A stretch of 12,195 nucleotides of DNA from Campylobacteraceae bacterium (GTDB lineage: Bacteria > Campylobacterota > Campylobacteria > Campylobacterales > Campylobacteraceae). This document shows, piece after piece, positions 1-6,978 of the stretch (positions are counted from its first letter, which is position 1; each line of letters starts with the position of its first letter). The DNA is taken from contig JAAYLJ010000144.1 of the NCBI GenBank assembly GCA_012521935.1, positions 1 through 12,195 of the forward strand. The letters run 5' to 3'. The notes under the pieces are model-generated. The model was not told where the DNA came from. It searched no databases and saw only the letters and a list, made by a program, of their open reading frames with translations. A program made the position numbers and the translations under genes.

Positions 1-380
1 ATAGTAGTTAAGTTTTCATAACCCTCAGGCAGTTTTGCATAGTAAAACTCTGGCTCAAGAGTTTTTTCATTTCTTTGAAAACCCAAAAACCCAACACTTG
101 CATCTGGAATGAGCTTGAAAATTCCATCTAACATCCCAAGTGCAGCGCGTAAAATTGGGCATATCATCAAGCCAGTAGCTAGCTTTTTACTCTTAGCAGT
201 AGCTACTGGTGTTTTTACTGTAACATCTTTTAAAGGCAAATCTCTTGTGGCTTCAAAAAGCATTAGATAAGAAATTTCATCTACTAAAAGCCTAAATTGA
301 AAAGGTTCAGTCCCCTCATCCCTTAAGATAGACAACTTATGCTCAATGAGCGGGTGATTAATGACATGAACATTTTCCAT
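1..380 (-). CDS. upp: Uracil phosphoribosyltransferase, N-terminal 126 codons (cut by window edge)
   Basis: Cytoplasmic pyrimidine-salvage enzyme converting uracil plus PRPP to UMP. My translation from the ATG at 380 begins MENVHVINHPLIEHKLSILR and contains the family block CPILRAALGMLDG at about residues 84-96, followed by VGFLGFQRNEKTLEPEFYY. Both are typical of Upp. The reading frame stays open to the left edge, so the C-terminal PRPP-binding loop and uracil-binding end of a roughly 208-residue protein lie outside. An AAAGG ribosome binding site sits just upstream of the start. The gene follows the malic enzyme stop by nine bases on the same strand, so it is probably the third gene of a gltX-malic enzyme-upp operon. 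The same neighbour relation exists in C. jejuni (Cj1286c-Cj1288c, from memory). Nothing odd is visible in the part present. Confidence 0.95.
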   Translation of the reverse strand, partial: MENVHVINHPLIEHKLSILRDEGTEPFQFRLLVDEISYLMLFEATRDLPLKDVTVKTPVATAKSKKLATGLMICPILRAALGMLDGIFKLIPDASVGFLGFQRNEKTLEPEFYYAKLPEGYENLTT

Positions 381-389
381 TTTTTTCCT

Positions 390-1652
390 TTAAATTCTTG
401 ACTCTAACTCTTTTTTATACTCTTCTTCATTGAAGTTCTCAACTCTAGCCACACCCTCATCTACCGCAGCTTTAGCTACCGCAGCTGAAACCCAAACATA
501 CACTCTTTTATCAAAAGGAGTTGGGATTATGTACTCTTTTCCAAACTCCATCTCATCTCTTTCATATATCTTTTTAATCTCGTCACCAACAGGCTCTTTT
601 GCTAAATCTGCTAATGCTCTAGCAGCGGCAAGTTTCATCCCCTCAGTTATCTTTGAAGCCCTCACATCAAGCGCCCCTCTAAAGATAAATGGAAATCCTA
701 AAACATTATTGATTTGATTTGGATAGTCGCTTCTTCCAGTTCCCATGATGGCGTCATCTCTAATTTGCGCAACCTCTTCAGGTAAGATTTCTGGAACAGG
801 ATTCGCGCACGCAAAAATGATTGGACTTGCATTCATAGACTTAACCATTTTTTCAGTTATGATTCCAGCTTTACTAAGTCCTAAAACCATGTCAGCCCCA
901 TTTAATGCGTCTTCCAATGTTTTATCATTAGTTTGTGCAATCAACTCTTTTTTGACATCATTTAAATCTTTTCTATCTTGATTTATGACGCCTTTTGAGT
1001 CAACTACTAAAACATTTTTAGCTCCAAGAGTCTTGTACATCTTCGCACAAGCCACTCCAGCTGCGCCAGCTCCTATGACTACGATTTTAATTTTTTCTAT
1101 ATCTTTTTTGCTAATCTCAAGCGCATTTAAAAGCCCTGCACTTGAAATGATGGCTGTTCCATGCTGATCATCGTGCATTACAGGTATGTCAACTCTTGCT
1201 TGCAACTCTTTTTCAATTTGAAAGCATTTTGGACCACTTATATCTTCAAGGTTTATTCCGCCAAACGTTTGAGCGATGGCAACGCAAATATCTACAAATT
1301 TCTTTGGATCTTTCTCATCTATCTCAATATCATATGAGTCAACATCAGCAAATTTTTTAAATAAAACTGCCTTTCCTTCCATTACTGGCTTGCTTGCAAG
1401 TGCTCCAATGTCACCTAGTCCTAAAACCGCAGTTCCATCACTTATAACGCCTACTAAGTTACCCTTTCCTGTATAGTCATACGCTTTGCTTGGATCTTTT
1501 TGTATCTCTATACAAGGAAAAGCAACTCCTGGACTATAAGCAGTAGCTAACTCTCTTTGTGTAGAACAAGGTTTTGTAACCTCAGTTGCAAGCTTACCCC
1601 CAATATGATACTCTAACGCCTCTTCGCGCTCAATTTTGCCTTTCTTACTCAC
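390..1652 (-). CDS. mez: NAD(P)-dependent malic enzyme (short MaeB-type, 420 aa)
   Basis: Oxidative decarboxylation of malate to pyruvate in the cytoplasm, linking the TCA cycle to pyruvate. The N-terminal malic domain shows the catalytic tyrosine region YSPGVAFPC (Tyr39), the lysine in MEGKAVLFKKFA (Lys94) and metal ligands in NLEDISGP (Glu136, Asp137) and HDDQHGTA (Asp161, Asp162). The Rossmann dinucleotide loop is GAGAAG at 194-199. At 420 residues it is the bacterial short form, without the phosphotransacetylase-like tail of E. coli MaeB. The start codon overlaps the gltX stop (ATGA, four bases), and an AAGGAG site lies a few bases upstream inside gltX, so translation is likely coupled. 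Cofactor choice (NAD or NADP) cannot be read from the sequence with confidence. Gene symbol follows C. jejuni usage as I recall it. Confidence 0.96.
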   Translation of the reverse strand: MSKKGKIEREEALEYHIGGKLATEVTKPCSTQRELATAYSPGVAFPCIEIQKDPSKAYDYTGKGNLVGVISDGTAVLGLGDIGALASKPVMEGKAVLFKKFADVDSYDIEIDEKDPKKFVDICVAIAQTFGGINLEDISGPKCFQIEKELQARVDIPVMHDDQHGTAIISSAGLLNALEISKKDIEKIKIVVIGAGAAGVACAKMYKTLGAKNVLVVDSKGVINQDRKDLNDVKKELIAQTNDKTLEDALNGADMVLGLSKAGIITEKMVKSMNASPIIFACANPVPEILPEEVAQIRDDAIMGTGRSDYPNQINNVLGFPFIFRGALDVRASKITEGMKLAAARALADLAKEPVGDEIKKIYERDEMEFGKEYIIPTPFDKRVYVWVSAAVAKAAVDEGVARVENFNEEEYKKELESRI

Positions 1653-3034
1653 TTTGTCTCCTTAAATGATTTGTTAAAATTTTCAACTCTTTTTAGTGTC
1701 TCTTTTTTACCTAAAATAGCTATTACATCGCCTACTGATGGGCTTACAGAGCTTCCAGTAAGTGCTATCCTTATTGGTTGGGCTAATTTTCCAAAGCCTA
1801 TCTCATGTTTAGCTAAAATTCTTTTTAATAATCCATCATAATCACCATCTTCATCTCTTAAAAGCTCGCCATTAAACTCTTCTAACAATAAAATAGCTTC
1901 TTCATTTATAAACTTTTTAACAGCCTTTTCATCATACTCTTTTGGCTCATCTAAAATGCTTTTAATGCCCATAGCTAGTTCAATCATATTTTTAGATCTT
2001 TGTCTTAATGAGTCAATTAAAAGCTCTTTTTCAGGGTGATTTTCAATGAATATATCCTCTTTTTTCAACTCTTCTATCAAATATTTTGCTGGTAAAGTTT
2101 TAATATAATGAGCATTTAGCCAATCAAGTTTTTGAGCGTTAAAAGCCGATGCAGAGCTATTTATCTCATATGGATTAAAAAGTTCTATCATTTCTCTTAG
2201 GGAAAATATCTCTTGATCTTTATGACTCCATCCAAGTCTTACTAAAAAGTTTAATAAAGCTTCTTTTAGATAGCCCATTTTTGGGTAATCCATCACATTT
2301 GTAGCACCATCTCTTTTTGAGAGTTTTTTACCCTCTTCATTTAAAATCATAGGTATGTGAAAAAACTTTGGTATTTTAAAACCCAAAGCTTCATAAATGA
2401 TGATTTGTTTTGGAGTATTTGAGAGATGATCATCCCCCCTTATGACATGATTTACCCCCATAAGTGCGTCATCAACTGCAACTACAAAGTTATATGTAGG
2501 AGTTCCATCAGCCCTAGCGATGATAAAATCATCCAAAATATCCTCAGCCCTAAACTTCATCTGCCCCTTAACCCCATCTTCAAAACATATCTCGCCTTTA
2601 GTTGGGGCTTTTATCCTAACTGCTGGCAAAATACCCTCAGGCGGGGTGCCATCAAAATCTCTATATCTTCCATCATACTTTGGGCGCTCTTTGTTTTCTA
2701 ACTGTTTTTGTCTTAAATGATCTAACTCTTCTTTGGACATATAGCAGTAATACGCCTTGCCCTCTTCTAAAAGCTTGTCAATATATTTTTTATAAATCTC
2801 TTTTCTTTGTGATTGGTAAATTACCTCTCCATCATAGTCTAATCCACACCATTTAAAAGCTGCTTCAATCGCTTTTGTTGCCTCAAGGGAGTTTCTTTTC
2901 TCATCAGTATCTTCTATTCTTAAAAGAAATTTTCCTCCATTTTGTCTAGCCCAAAGATATGAATAAAGAGCGGTTCTAAGTCCACCAATGTGTAAATAGC
3001 CAGTGGGAGATGGGGCAAAACGGGTAACAACCAT
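1649..3034 (-). CDS. gltX: Glutamyl-tRNA synthetase, class I, one of probably two paralogues (461 aa)
   Basis: Charges tRNA-Glu with glutamate in the cytoplasm. The class I signatures are clear: HIGG at residues 15-18 within FAPSPTGYLHIGGLRTA and KLSKR at 237-241 within EEGKKLSKRDGATNV. IRGDDHLSNTPKQ (198-210) marks the catalytic fold, and a C-terminal anticodon-binding half follows. Length is normal for bacterial GluRS. Campylobacterota usually carry two GltX proteins because they lack GlnRS; one may mischarge tRNA-Gln for the GatCAB amidotransferase. The text of this copy resembles H. pylori GltX1 (the tRNA-Glu-specific enzyme) as I remember it, but the locus corresponds to C. jejuni gltX2, so the name and specificity should not be fixed on number alone. 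First gene of the gltX-malic enzyme-upp operon. AAGGA lies seven bases before the ATG. Confidence 0.95.
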   Translation of the reverse strand: MVVTRFAPSPTGYLHIGGLRTALYSYLWARQNGGKFLLRIEDTDEKRNSLEATKAIEAAFKWCGLDYDGEVIYQSQRKEIYKKYIDKLLEEGKAYYCYMSKEELDHLRQKQLENKERPKYDGRYRDFDGTPPEGILPAVRIKAPTKGEICFEDGVKGQMKFRAEDILDDFIIARADGTPTYNFVVAVDDALMGVNHVIRGDDHLSNTPKQIIIYEALGFKIPKFFHIPMILNEEGKKLSKRDGATNVMDYPKMGYLKEALLNFLVRLGWSHKDQEIFSLREMIELFNPYEINSSASAFNAQKLDWLNAHYIKTLPAKYLIEELKKEDIFIENHPEKELLIDSLRQRSKNMIELAMGIKSILDEPKEYDEKAVKKFINEEAILLLEEFNGELLRDEDGDYDGLLKRILAKHEIGFGKLAQPIRIALTGSSVSPSVGDVIAILGKKETLKRVENFNKSFKETK

Positions 3035-3107
3035 TAAAATCCTTAAAGTCTGATTGAAATTTTAAGAAAAAAAAACCACTTTCATGGTATGATAAAATCT
3101 TATTTAA

Positions 3108-3122
3108 AGTATAGATTATACT
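3108..3122. promoter_or_regulatory. Divergent promoter core between gltX and the SurA-like gene (palindromic)
   Basis: The inverted repeat AGTATA-GAT-TATACT offers a sigma70-type -10 hexamer to both strands: TATACT at 3117-3122 for the plus strand, and TATACT (3113-3108) or TATAAT (3120-3115) for the minus strand. The plus-strand start would be near 3129, about 11 bases before the AAGGAT ribosome site of the chaperone gene. The minus-strand leader would be about 65 bases to gltX. No good -35 box is visible, which is usual for Campylobacter sigma70 promoters. A second minus-strand option is TATCAT at 3094-3089. Confidence 0.5.
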
Positions 3123-3152
3123 AAATTTTTACTTAAAAAAAGGATAACTTTT

Positions 3153-3998
3153 ATGTTAAAAAAGTGTTTAAAATATCTAATTTTTAGCTTTATAGTAGCT
3201 ACTTCTTACCTTAATGCTGGTTTAGTAAATGCTATTTCAGTTACTGTAAATGGCGAACCAATCACACTTTATGAAGTCCACAAAGAGGCAAATCTAAGAT
3301 CTCTATCTTTAAGAGACGCCCTAGAAGAGTTAGTCCAAGAAAGACTTGAAAGCTCTCAAATTAAAAAGCTAGGCATTGACGCGGATGCTTATGAAATTCA
3401 CTCAAGACTTGAAGATATAGCAAAACAAAATGGCATTAGTGTCATAGAGTTAAAAAACTTCATTTTAAGTAAAAATATGGACTGGGAAGAGTACAAATTA
3501 GACATTCAAAAAACACTAAAGCAAGAAAAACTTTACCATAGTATCTTTGCAAATACTCTAATTAGCATTGAAGCAAGTGAGGCAAAAAAGTTTTATGATA
3601 ACAATCCAAATGAGTTTAAAAGAGCTAATACTTTTGAATTAACTCAATACGACTCAAGCAGTGAAGCGGGTTTAAAAAGGATTTTATCCTCTCCTATGAG
3701 TATAGTTAGTGATGTCCAAACTAAACAAGTTACTCTATCTGCAACAGAACTTGACAATAAAACAAGATACTACATAGATCAAACCCCTAAGGGTGAATTT
3801 ACCCCGCTTTTACAAACATTTGATGGCTTTAGAATGTATCATGTACAAGATAAAAAAGATTTTGAAACCATCTCTTTTGAGTCGGTAAAAGATGCTATTG
3901 AAGGTATGCTTGAGAATAAAAAAAGAGAAGAAGCTATAGAGAATTATTTTGAAAAACTAAAAGCAAGAGCCGATATAGTCGTACTTAGACATCCCTAA
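3153..3998 (+). CDS. Periplasmic SurA-like peptidyl-prolyl isomerase/chaperone (Cj1289-type, 281 aa)
   Basis: Probable periplasmic chaperone assisting outer-membrane protein folding. Residues 1-27 form a Sec signal peptide: lysines at the start, a hydrophobic core (YLIFSFIVATSYL), then possible cleavage after NA at 22 or VNA at 27. The mature part opens with the SurA N-domain phrase ISVTVNGEPITLYEV. A helical chaperone domain runs to about residue 135. A divergent parvulin domain follows at about 150-232, recognisable by FDGFRMYHVQDKK. A long C-terminal helix (about 240-272) packs back on the N-domain in this family. The place between gltX and accC matches C. jejuni Cj1289, which has a published SurA-like structure. 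AAGGAT lies about seven bases before the ATG. The last 14 bases overlap the convergent minus-strand gene. Catalytic activity of the parvulin domain cannot be judged. Confidence 0.88.
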   Translation: MLKKCLKYLIFSFIVATSYLNAGLVNAISVTVNGEPITLYEVHKEANLRSLSLRDALEELVQERLESSQIKKLGIDADAYEIHSRLEDIAKQNGISVIELKNFILSKNMDWEEYKLDIQKTLKQEKLYHSIFANTLISIEASEAKKFYDNNPNEFKRANTFELTQYDSSSEAGLKRILSSPMSIVSDVQTKQVTLSATELDNKTRYYIDQTPKGEFTPLLQTFDGFRMYHVQDKKDFETISFESVKDAIEGMLENKKREEAIENYFEKLKARADIVVLRHP

Positions 3999-4533
3999 TC
4001 AGCTCTTTCATACTTTCTAAATTTTTACTATCTTTATTTAAGTGATCTTCGCTAACACTTAGTGCGCTTAAGATATTTGCGGTAGCAATGCTCTCTTGCA
4101 TCAAGTTTTCATTTAGTTTGTTAGATAGGTTTTTTACATGAGTTAAAAAACTCTCAATATCTTCAGCACTCTCAATATCTTCAAAATTAGGCATGTCAAA
4201 CCCAAAATTTATGGCTTGAGCAAAAAGAGACTTTCCTCCATATAAAGTATTATCAACTAGATCCATCATCTCTCCGACCGTACTCCCAAACTCCATCTCA
4301 TCTTTACACTCTTCCAAGCCCTCAAGTTTGCTACTAAGTTTTTGAAAATTCTCTTTTAAGAGTTGAAAAAAACCAATCCTATCTTGATGAGTCCCTAAAA
4401 GAACTCCTAAAGCTTTTGAGTTTGAGTAAAAAAGCCTATCTTGGACTTTTTCTTGTGTTTTAATCTCATTTACCTGTCTATTTTGACTAATATGATTAAT
4501 ATTTGTTCTAACTGTACTATTTATTTTTAACAT
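3985..4533 (-). CDS. Small flagellin-related protein lacking the C-terminal D0 helix (182 aa)
   Basis: I do not recognise a named family member, but the layout is flagellin-like. The N-terminus LKINSTVRTNINHISQNR resembles the flagellin D0 start. IGFFQLLKENFQKLSSKLEGLEE (about 53-75) matches the first D1 helix. NTLYGGKSLF (95-104) is the flagellin beta-hairpin phrase and nearly equals TTYNGKSLF in the FlaC-like protein at 7707-6979. IESAEDIESF through NILSALSVSEDHL (120-165) matches the second D1 helix. The protein then stops at residue 182, where flagellins continue for some 30-40 residues of C-terminal D0, so it probably cannot polymerise normally. The ATG follows the accC stop after one base and lacks a clear ribosome site, suggesting translational coupling. 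Its 3' end overlaps the convergent chaperone gene. It may be an assembly factor, secreted protein or decaying paralogue; no function is assigned. Confidence 0.72.
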   Translation of the reverse strand: MLKINSTVRTNINHISQNRQVNEIKTQEKVQDRLFYSNSKALGVLLGTHQDRIGFFQLLKENFQKLSSKLEGLEECKDEMEFGSTVGEMMDLVDNTLYGGKSLFAQAINFGFDMPNFEDIESAEDIESFLTHVKNLSNKLNENLMQESIATANILSALSVSEDHLNKDSKNLESMKELIRDV

Positions 4534-4534
4534 T

Positions 4535-5866
4535 TTAGTGATTTGCTAAGTAGTTAGTATCGAAATTATTATTTATAAAATCTACATTATCCATCATCTC
4601 TAAATGAAAATCTTTCACTGTTTTAATTCCCTCAATTTGAAGCTCTTTTAAAGCTTGCTTCATTAAAGCGATGGCTCTTTGTCTATTTTTATCCCAAACT
4701 ACCAACTTCCCAATCATGGAGTCATAGTATGATGGCACATTGTAACCTGAGTAAATGTGCGAATCAAATCTCACATTTTGTCCACCTGGAGTTATGGCTC
4801 TAGTGATTCTGCCTGGACTTGGTCTAAAACTTACTGGATCCTCTGCTGTGATCCTGCACTCTATGGAGTGTCCTTCACATTTTATGCTCTCTTGAGGTGG
4901 AAGCTCTTTCCCCTCAGCCACATTTATCATAAGCTCTATTATGTCAAGCCCACTTACCATTTCACTAACACAATGCTCCACTTGAAGCCTTGTATTCATC
5001 TCCATAAAGTAAAAATTCTTATCCTCATCTACTAAAAATTCAAATGTTCCAGCATTCTCATAACCAAGAGCTTTTGTTGCTTTTACAGCTGTTTCAAGCA
5101 ATCTTTGTCTAGTCTTTTCATCTAATAAAACAGCGGGTGACTCTTCAATTAGTTTTTGGTGCCTTCTTTGAAGTGAGCAATCTCTCTCGCCAATGTGTAT
5201 TGCATTGCCGTGTTTATCGCCCATTACTTGCACTTCAATATGTCTTGGTTTTTGAATGAACTTTTCCATATATAAAGTTCCATCTCCAAAAGCACTTGCT
5301 GCTTCACTTTTGGCGGCAAGGTAAGATTTTTCTAAATCCTCCTCTTTATGCACAACTCTCATGCCGCGCCCTCCGCCACCAGCACTTGCTTTAACAATCA
5401 CTGGATAGCCCATCTCATTTGCTAAATTTTTAGCCTCTGCAATGGAGCTTAAAGCGCCTTTACTACCTGGGATTACTGGTACTCCAACTTTCCTCATAGC
5501 CTCTTTAGCTTTTGATTTATCACTCATTATTCGCATAACATCAATGCCAGGCCCTATGAATTTAATCTTATGATGATTACAAATTTCAACAAAATTTTGA
5601 TTTTCGCTTAAAAATCCATATCCAGGAAATATGGCATCACACTCGCTAATTTCTGCTGCGGAGATGATTGATGGGATGTTTAAATAACTCTGGGTTGAGT
5701 TTGGCCCACCAATGCAAATGCTAGCGTCCGCGTACTTTAGATAAAGTGCATCCTTATCAGCAGTTGAATATACAGCAATTGCTTGTTTACCCATCTTTTG
5801 TATGGTTCTTATAGCCCTTAAAGCGATCTCTCCACGATTTGCAACAAGAACTTTTTTAATCTCCAT
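4535..5866 (-). CDS. accC: Acetyl-CoA carboxylase, biotin carboxylase subunit (443 aa)
   Basis: ATP-dependent carboxylation of the biotin carried by AccB, first half-reaction of malonyl-CoA synthesis for fatty acids. The order is the N-terminal domain (KKVLVANRGEIALRAIRT), the ATP-grasp domain with glycine loop KASAGGGGRGMR (159-170) and GERDCSLQRRHQK (226-238), the catalytic segment FMEMNTRLQVEH (287-298, with Glu289, Arg293, Glu297), and the C-terminal domain with ECRITAEDP. Length fits E. coli AccC (449). Position 299 is Cys where many AccC have Pro (VEHPVTE). The start ATG shares one base with the accB stop (TAATG), and the stop is one base from the next minus-strand ORF, a flagellin-related gene. 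It could alternatively serve another biotin carboxylase complex, but the accB partner supports acetyl-CoA carboxylase. Confidence 0.96.
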   Translation of the reverse strand: MEIKKVLVANRGEIALRAIRTIQKMGKQAIAVYSTADKDALYLKYADASICIGGPNSTQSYLNIPSIISAAEISECDAIFPGYGFLSENQNFVEICNHHKIKFIGPGIDVMRIMSDKSKAKEAMRKVGVPVIPGSKGALSSIAEAKNLANEMGYPVIVKASAGGGGRGMRVVHKEEDLEKSYLAAKSEAASAFGDGTLYMEKFIQKPRHIEVQVMGDKHGNAIHIGERDCSLQRRHQKLIEESPAVLLDEKTRQRLLETAVKATKALGYENAGTFEFLVDEDKNFYFMEMNTRLQVEHCVSEMVSGLDIIELMINVAEGKELPPQESIKCEGHSIECRITAEDPVSFRPSPGRITRAITPGGQNVRFDSHIYSGYNVPSYYDSMIGKLVVWDKNRQRAIALMKQALKELQIEGIKTVKDFHLEMMDNVDFINNNFDTNYLANH

Positions 5867-6312
5867 TAAAGCTTCTCCACTGCAAAAATGGGCATGTCAA
5901 ACTCTACTGGCTGTCCATCTTCCACAAGGTTACTCACGATTTTACAGTCAAATTCAGCTTCAATTTCATTCATAATCTTCATAGCTTCTACAATCGCAAC
6001 AACTTGACCTTTTTTAACATTTTGTCCAACTTTTACAAAAGGTGCAGAACCTGGAGCTGGGGCTTTATAAAAAGTTCCTACCATTGGTGATTTAATGCTC
6101 TGGGTTGGTTCGCAAGGTGGAAGTGCGTGGGTGATTGCCTCGGTTTTATTTACAATAACTTGTGGCGCTTGTTCTAAAACAACTTCTGACGCAGTTACTA
6201 AATGACTTTTTTTCTCTATCTCAATTTCAAACTCACCATTTTTTATTTTCAAGCTTGTGGCGCTTGTTGAGTCAAAAAACTCCATTAAGTCTTTGATCTC
6301 TTCATGTTTCAT
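5866..6312 (-). CDS. accB: Acetyl-CoA carboxylase biotin carboxyl carrier protein (148 aa)
   Basis: Carries biotin between the biotin carboxylase AccC and the carboxyltransferase AccAD. The N-terminal 35 residues (MKHEEIKDLMEFFDSTSATS onward) match the AccB N-domain. A variable linker with a Pro-containing stretch follows. The C-terminal biotinyl domain (about 73-148) begins IKSPMVGTFYKAPAPG, typical of BCCP, including a thumb-like loop. The biotin attachment motif is VEAMKIMNEIEAE with Lys112 as acceptor. Length is normal (E. coli 156). An AGGAG site lies six bases before the ATG at 6312. It is first in the accB-accC-flagellin-related operon and is transcribed divergently from dcd. Confidence 0.97.
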   Translation of the reverse strand: MKHEEIKDLMEFFDSTSATSLKIKNGEFEIEIEKKSHLVTASEVVLEQAPQVIVNKTEAITHALPPCEPTQSIKSPMVGTFYKAPAPGSAPFVKVGQNVKKGQVVAIVEAMKIMNEIEAEFDCKIVSNLVEDGQPVEFDMPIFAVEKL

Positions 6313-6341
6313 AAAAACTCCTAATTTTGGGGATTTAGAGC

Positions 6342-6380
6342 TATAACGCGCTTGTTATAACAGTTAAATATTGTTATAAT
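6342..6380. promoter_or_regulatory. Divergent accB/dcd promoter region with repeated GTTATA elements
   Basis: For dcd (plus), TTGTTA at 6352-6357 and a perfect TATAAT at 6375-6380 are separated by 17 bases, a good sigma70 promoter with a start near 6387. For accB (minus), TATAAC read from 6359 to 6354 is a plausible -10. The 9-mer TTGTTATAA occurs at 6352-6360 and again at 6371-6379, and the palindrome GTTATAAC sits at 6354-6361. TATAAC at 6342-6347 forms an inverted pair with GTTATA at 6354-6359. This may be an operator, or only AT-rich promoter sequence. In C. jejuni a sigma70 promoter upstream of dcd has been reported. Confidence 0.55.
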
Positions 6381-6416
6381 ACCACATCTTGACAAAACTA
6401 AGACTGAAGGAAAACA

Positions 6417-6977
6417 ATGGGCTTAAAATCGGATAAATGGATTAGAAAGATGTCTAAAGAGCATCAAATGATAGATCCTTTTTGTGAAGAGCAGGTGGGG
6501 AAAAATGTTATAAGTTATGGAGTTAGTAGTTATGGTTACGATATTAGAGTTGGAAGAGAATTTAAGATTTTTACCAATGTAAATTCAACCGTAGTAGATC
6601 CAAAAAACTTTGAGGCTAAGAATGTAGTTGACTTTGTTGGCGATGTTTGCATAGTTCCGCCAAATTCATTTGCCCTAGCAAGCACTATCGAATATTTCAA
6701 AATTCCTTCAAATGTCTTAGCGATATGCCTTGGAAAAAGCACTTACGCAAGATGTGGCATTATAGTAAATGTAACTCCATTTGAGCCAGATTTTGAAGGG
6801 CACATAACTATAGAAATATCAAATACAACTCCACTTCCAGCAAAAATTTATGCAAATGAGGGGATAGCTCAGGTTCTGTTTTTAGAAGGAGATGAGCAGT
6901 GTGAAGTGACATATAAAGACAAGGCAGGGAAATACCAAGGGCAAACTGGCATAACCCTACCTAGGATTTTAAAGTAA
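6417..6977 (+). CDS. dcd: dCTP deaminase (186 aa)
   Basis: Deaminates dCTP to dUTP in the cytoplasm, supplying dUMP for thymidylate synthesis. Family motifs are present: SYGVSSYGYDIRVG near residues 33-46, the trimer/active-site segment LGKSTYARCGI with Ser108 and Arg112, and the catalytic glutamate Glu133 in GHITIEISN, followed by GIAQVLFLEG. The C-terminal YQGQTGITLP (173-182) is the flexible nucleotide-closing tail. Length matches E. coli Dcd (193), and I see no sign of the bifunctional DCD-DUT form, though the two are hard to separate by eye. An AAGGA site precedes the ATG. It is convergent with the FlaC-like gene, with a single base between the stop codons. In C. jejuni dcd lies directly upstream of pseB and can be cotranscribed with it; here the inserted minus-strand gene breaks that arrangement. 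Confidence 0.95.
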   Translation: MGLKSDKWIRKMSKEHQMIDPFCEEQVGKNVISYGVSSYGYDIRVGREFKIFTNVNSTVVDPKNFEAKNVVDFVGDVCIVPPNSFALASTIEYFKIPSNVLAICLGKSTYARCGIIVNVTPFEPDFEGHITIEISNTTPLPAKIYANEGIAQVLFLEGDEQCEVTYKDKAGKYQGQTGITLPRILK

Positions 6978-6978
6978 G

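Noticed and set aside
3963..4007. Inverted AAGAGC/GCTCTT pair near the convergent stops, as a terminator
   Set aside because: The loop would be over 30 bases, the stem is only six pairs and there is no following T run.
3985..4533. Flagellin-related ORF as a frameshifted full-length flagellin
   Set aside because: Beyond its stop the minus strand is the antisense of the chaperone gene. No continuation of a flagellin C-terminus is seen, so it is a complete short ORF or an old deletion, not a recent frameshift.
6389..6394. Perfect TTGACA -35 box upstream of dcd
   Set aside because: A -10 box 17 bases on would fall at the dcd start codon, and the sequence there is not -10-like. TTGTTA-N17-TATAAT upstream is better.
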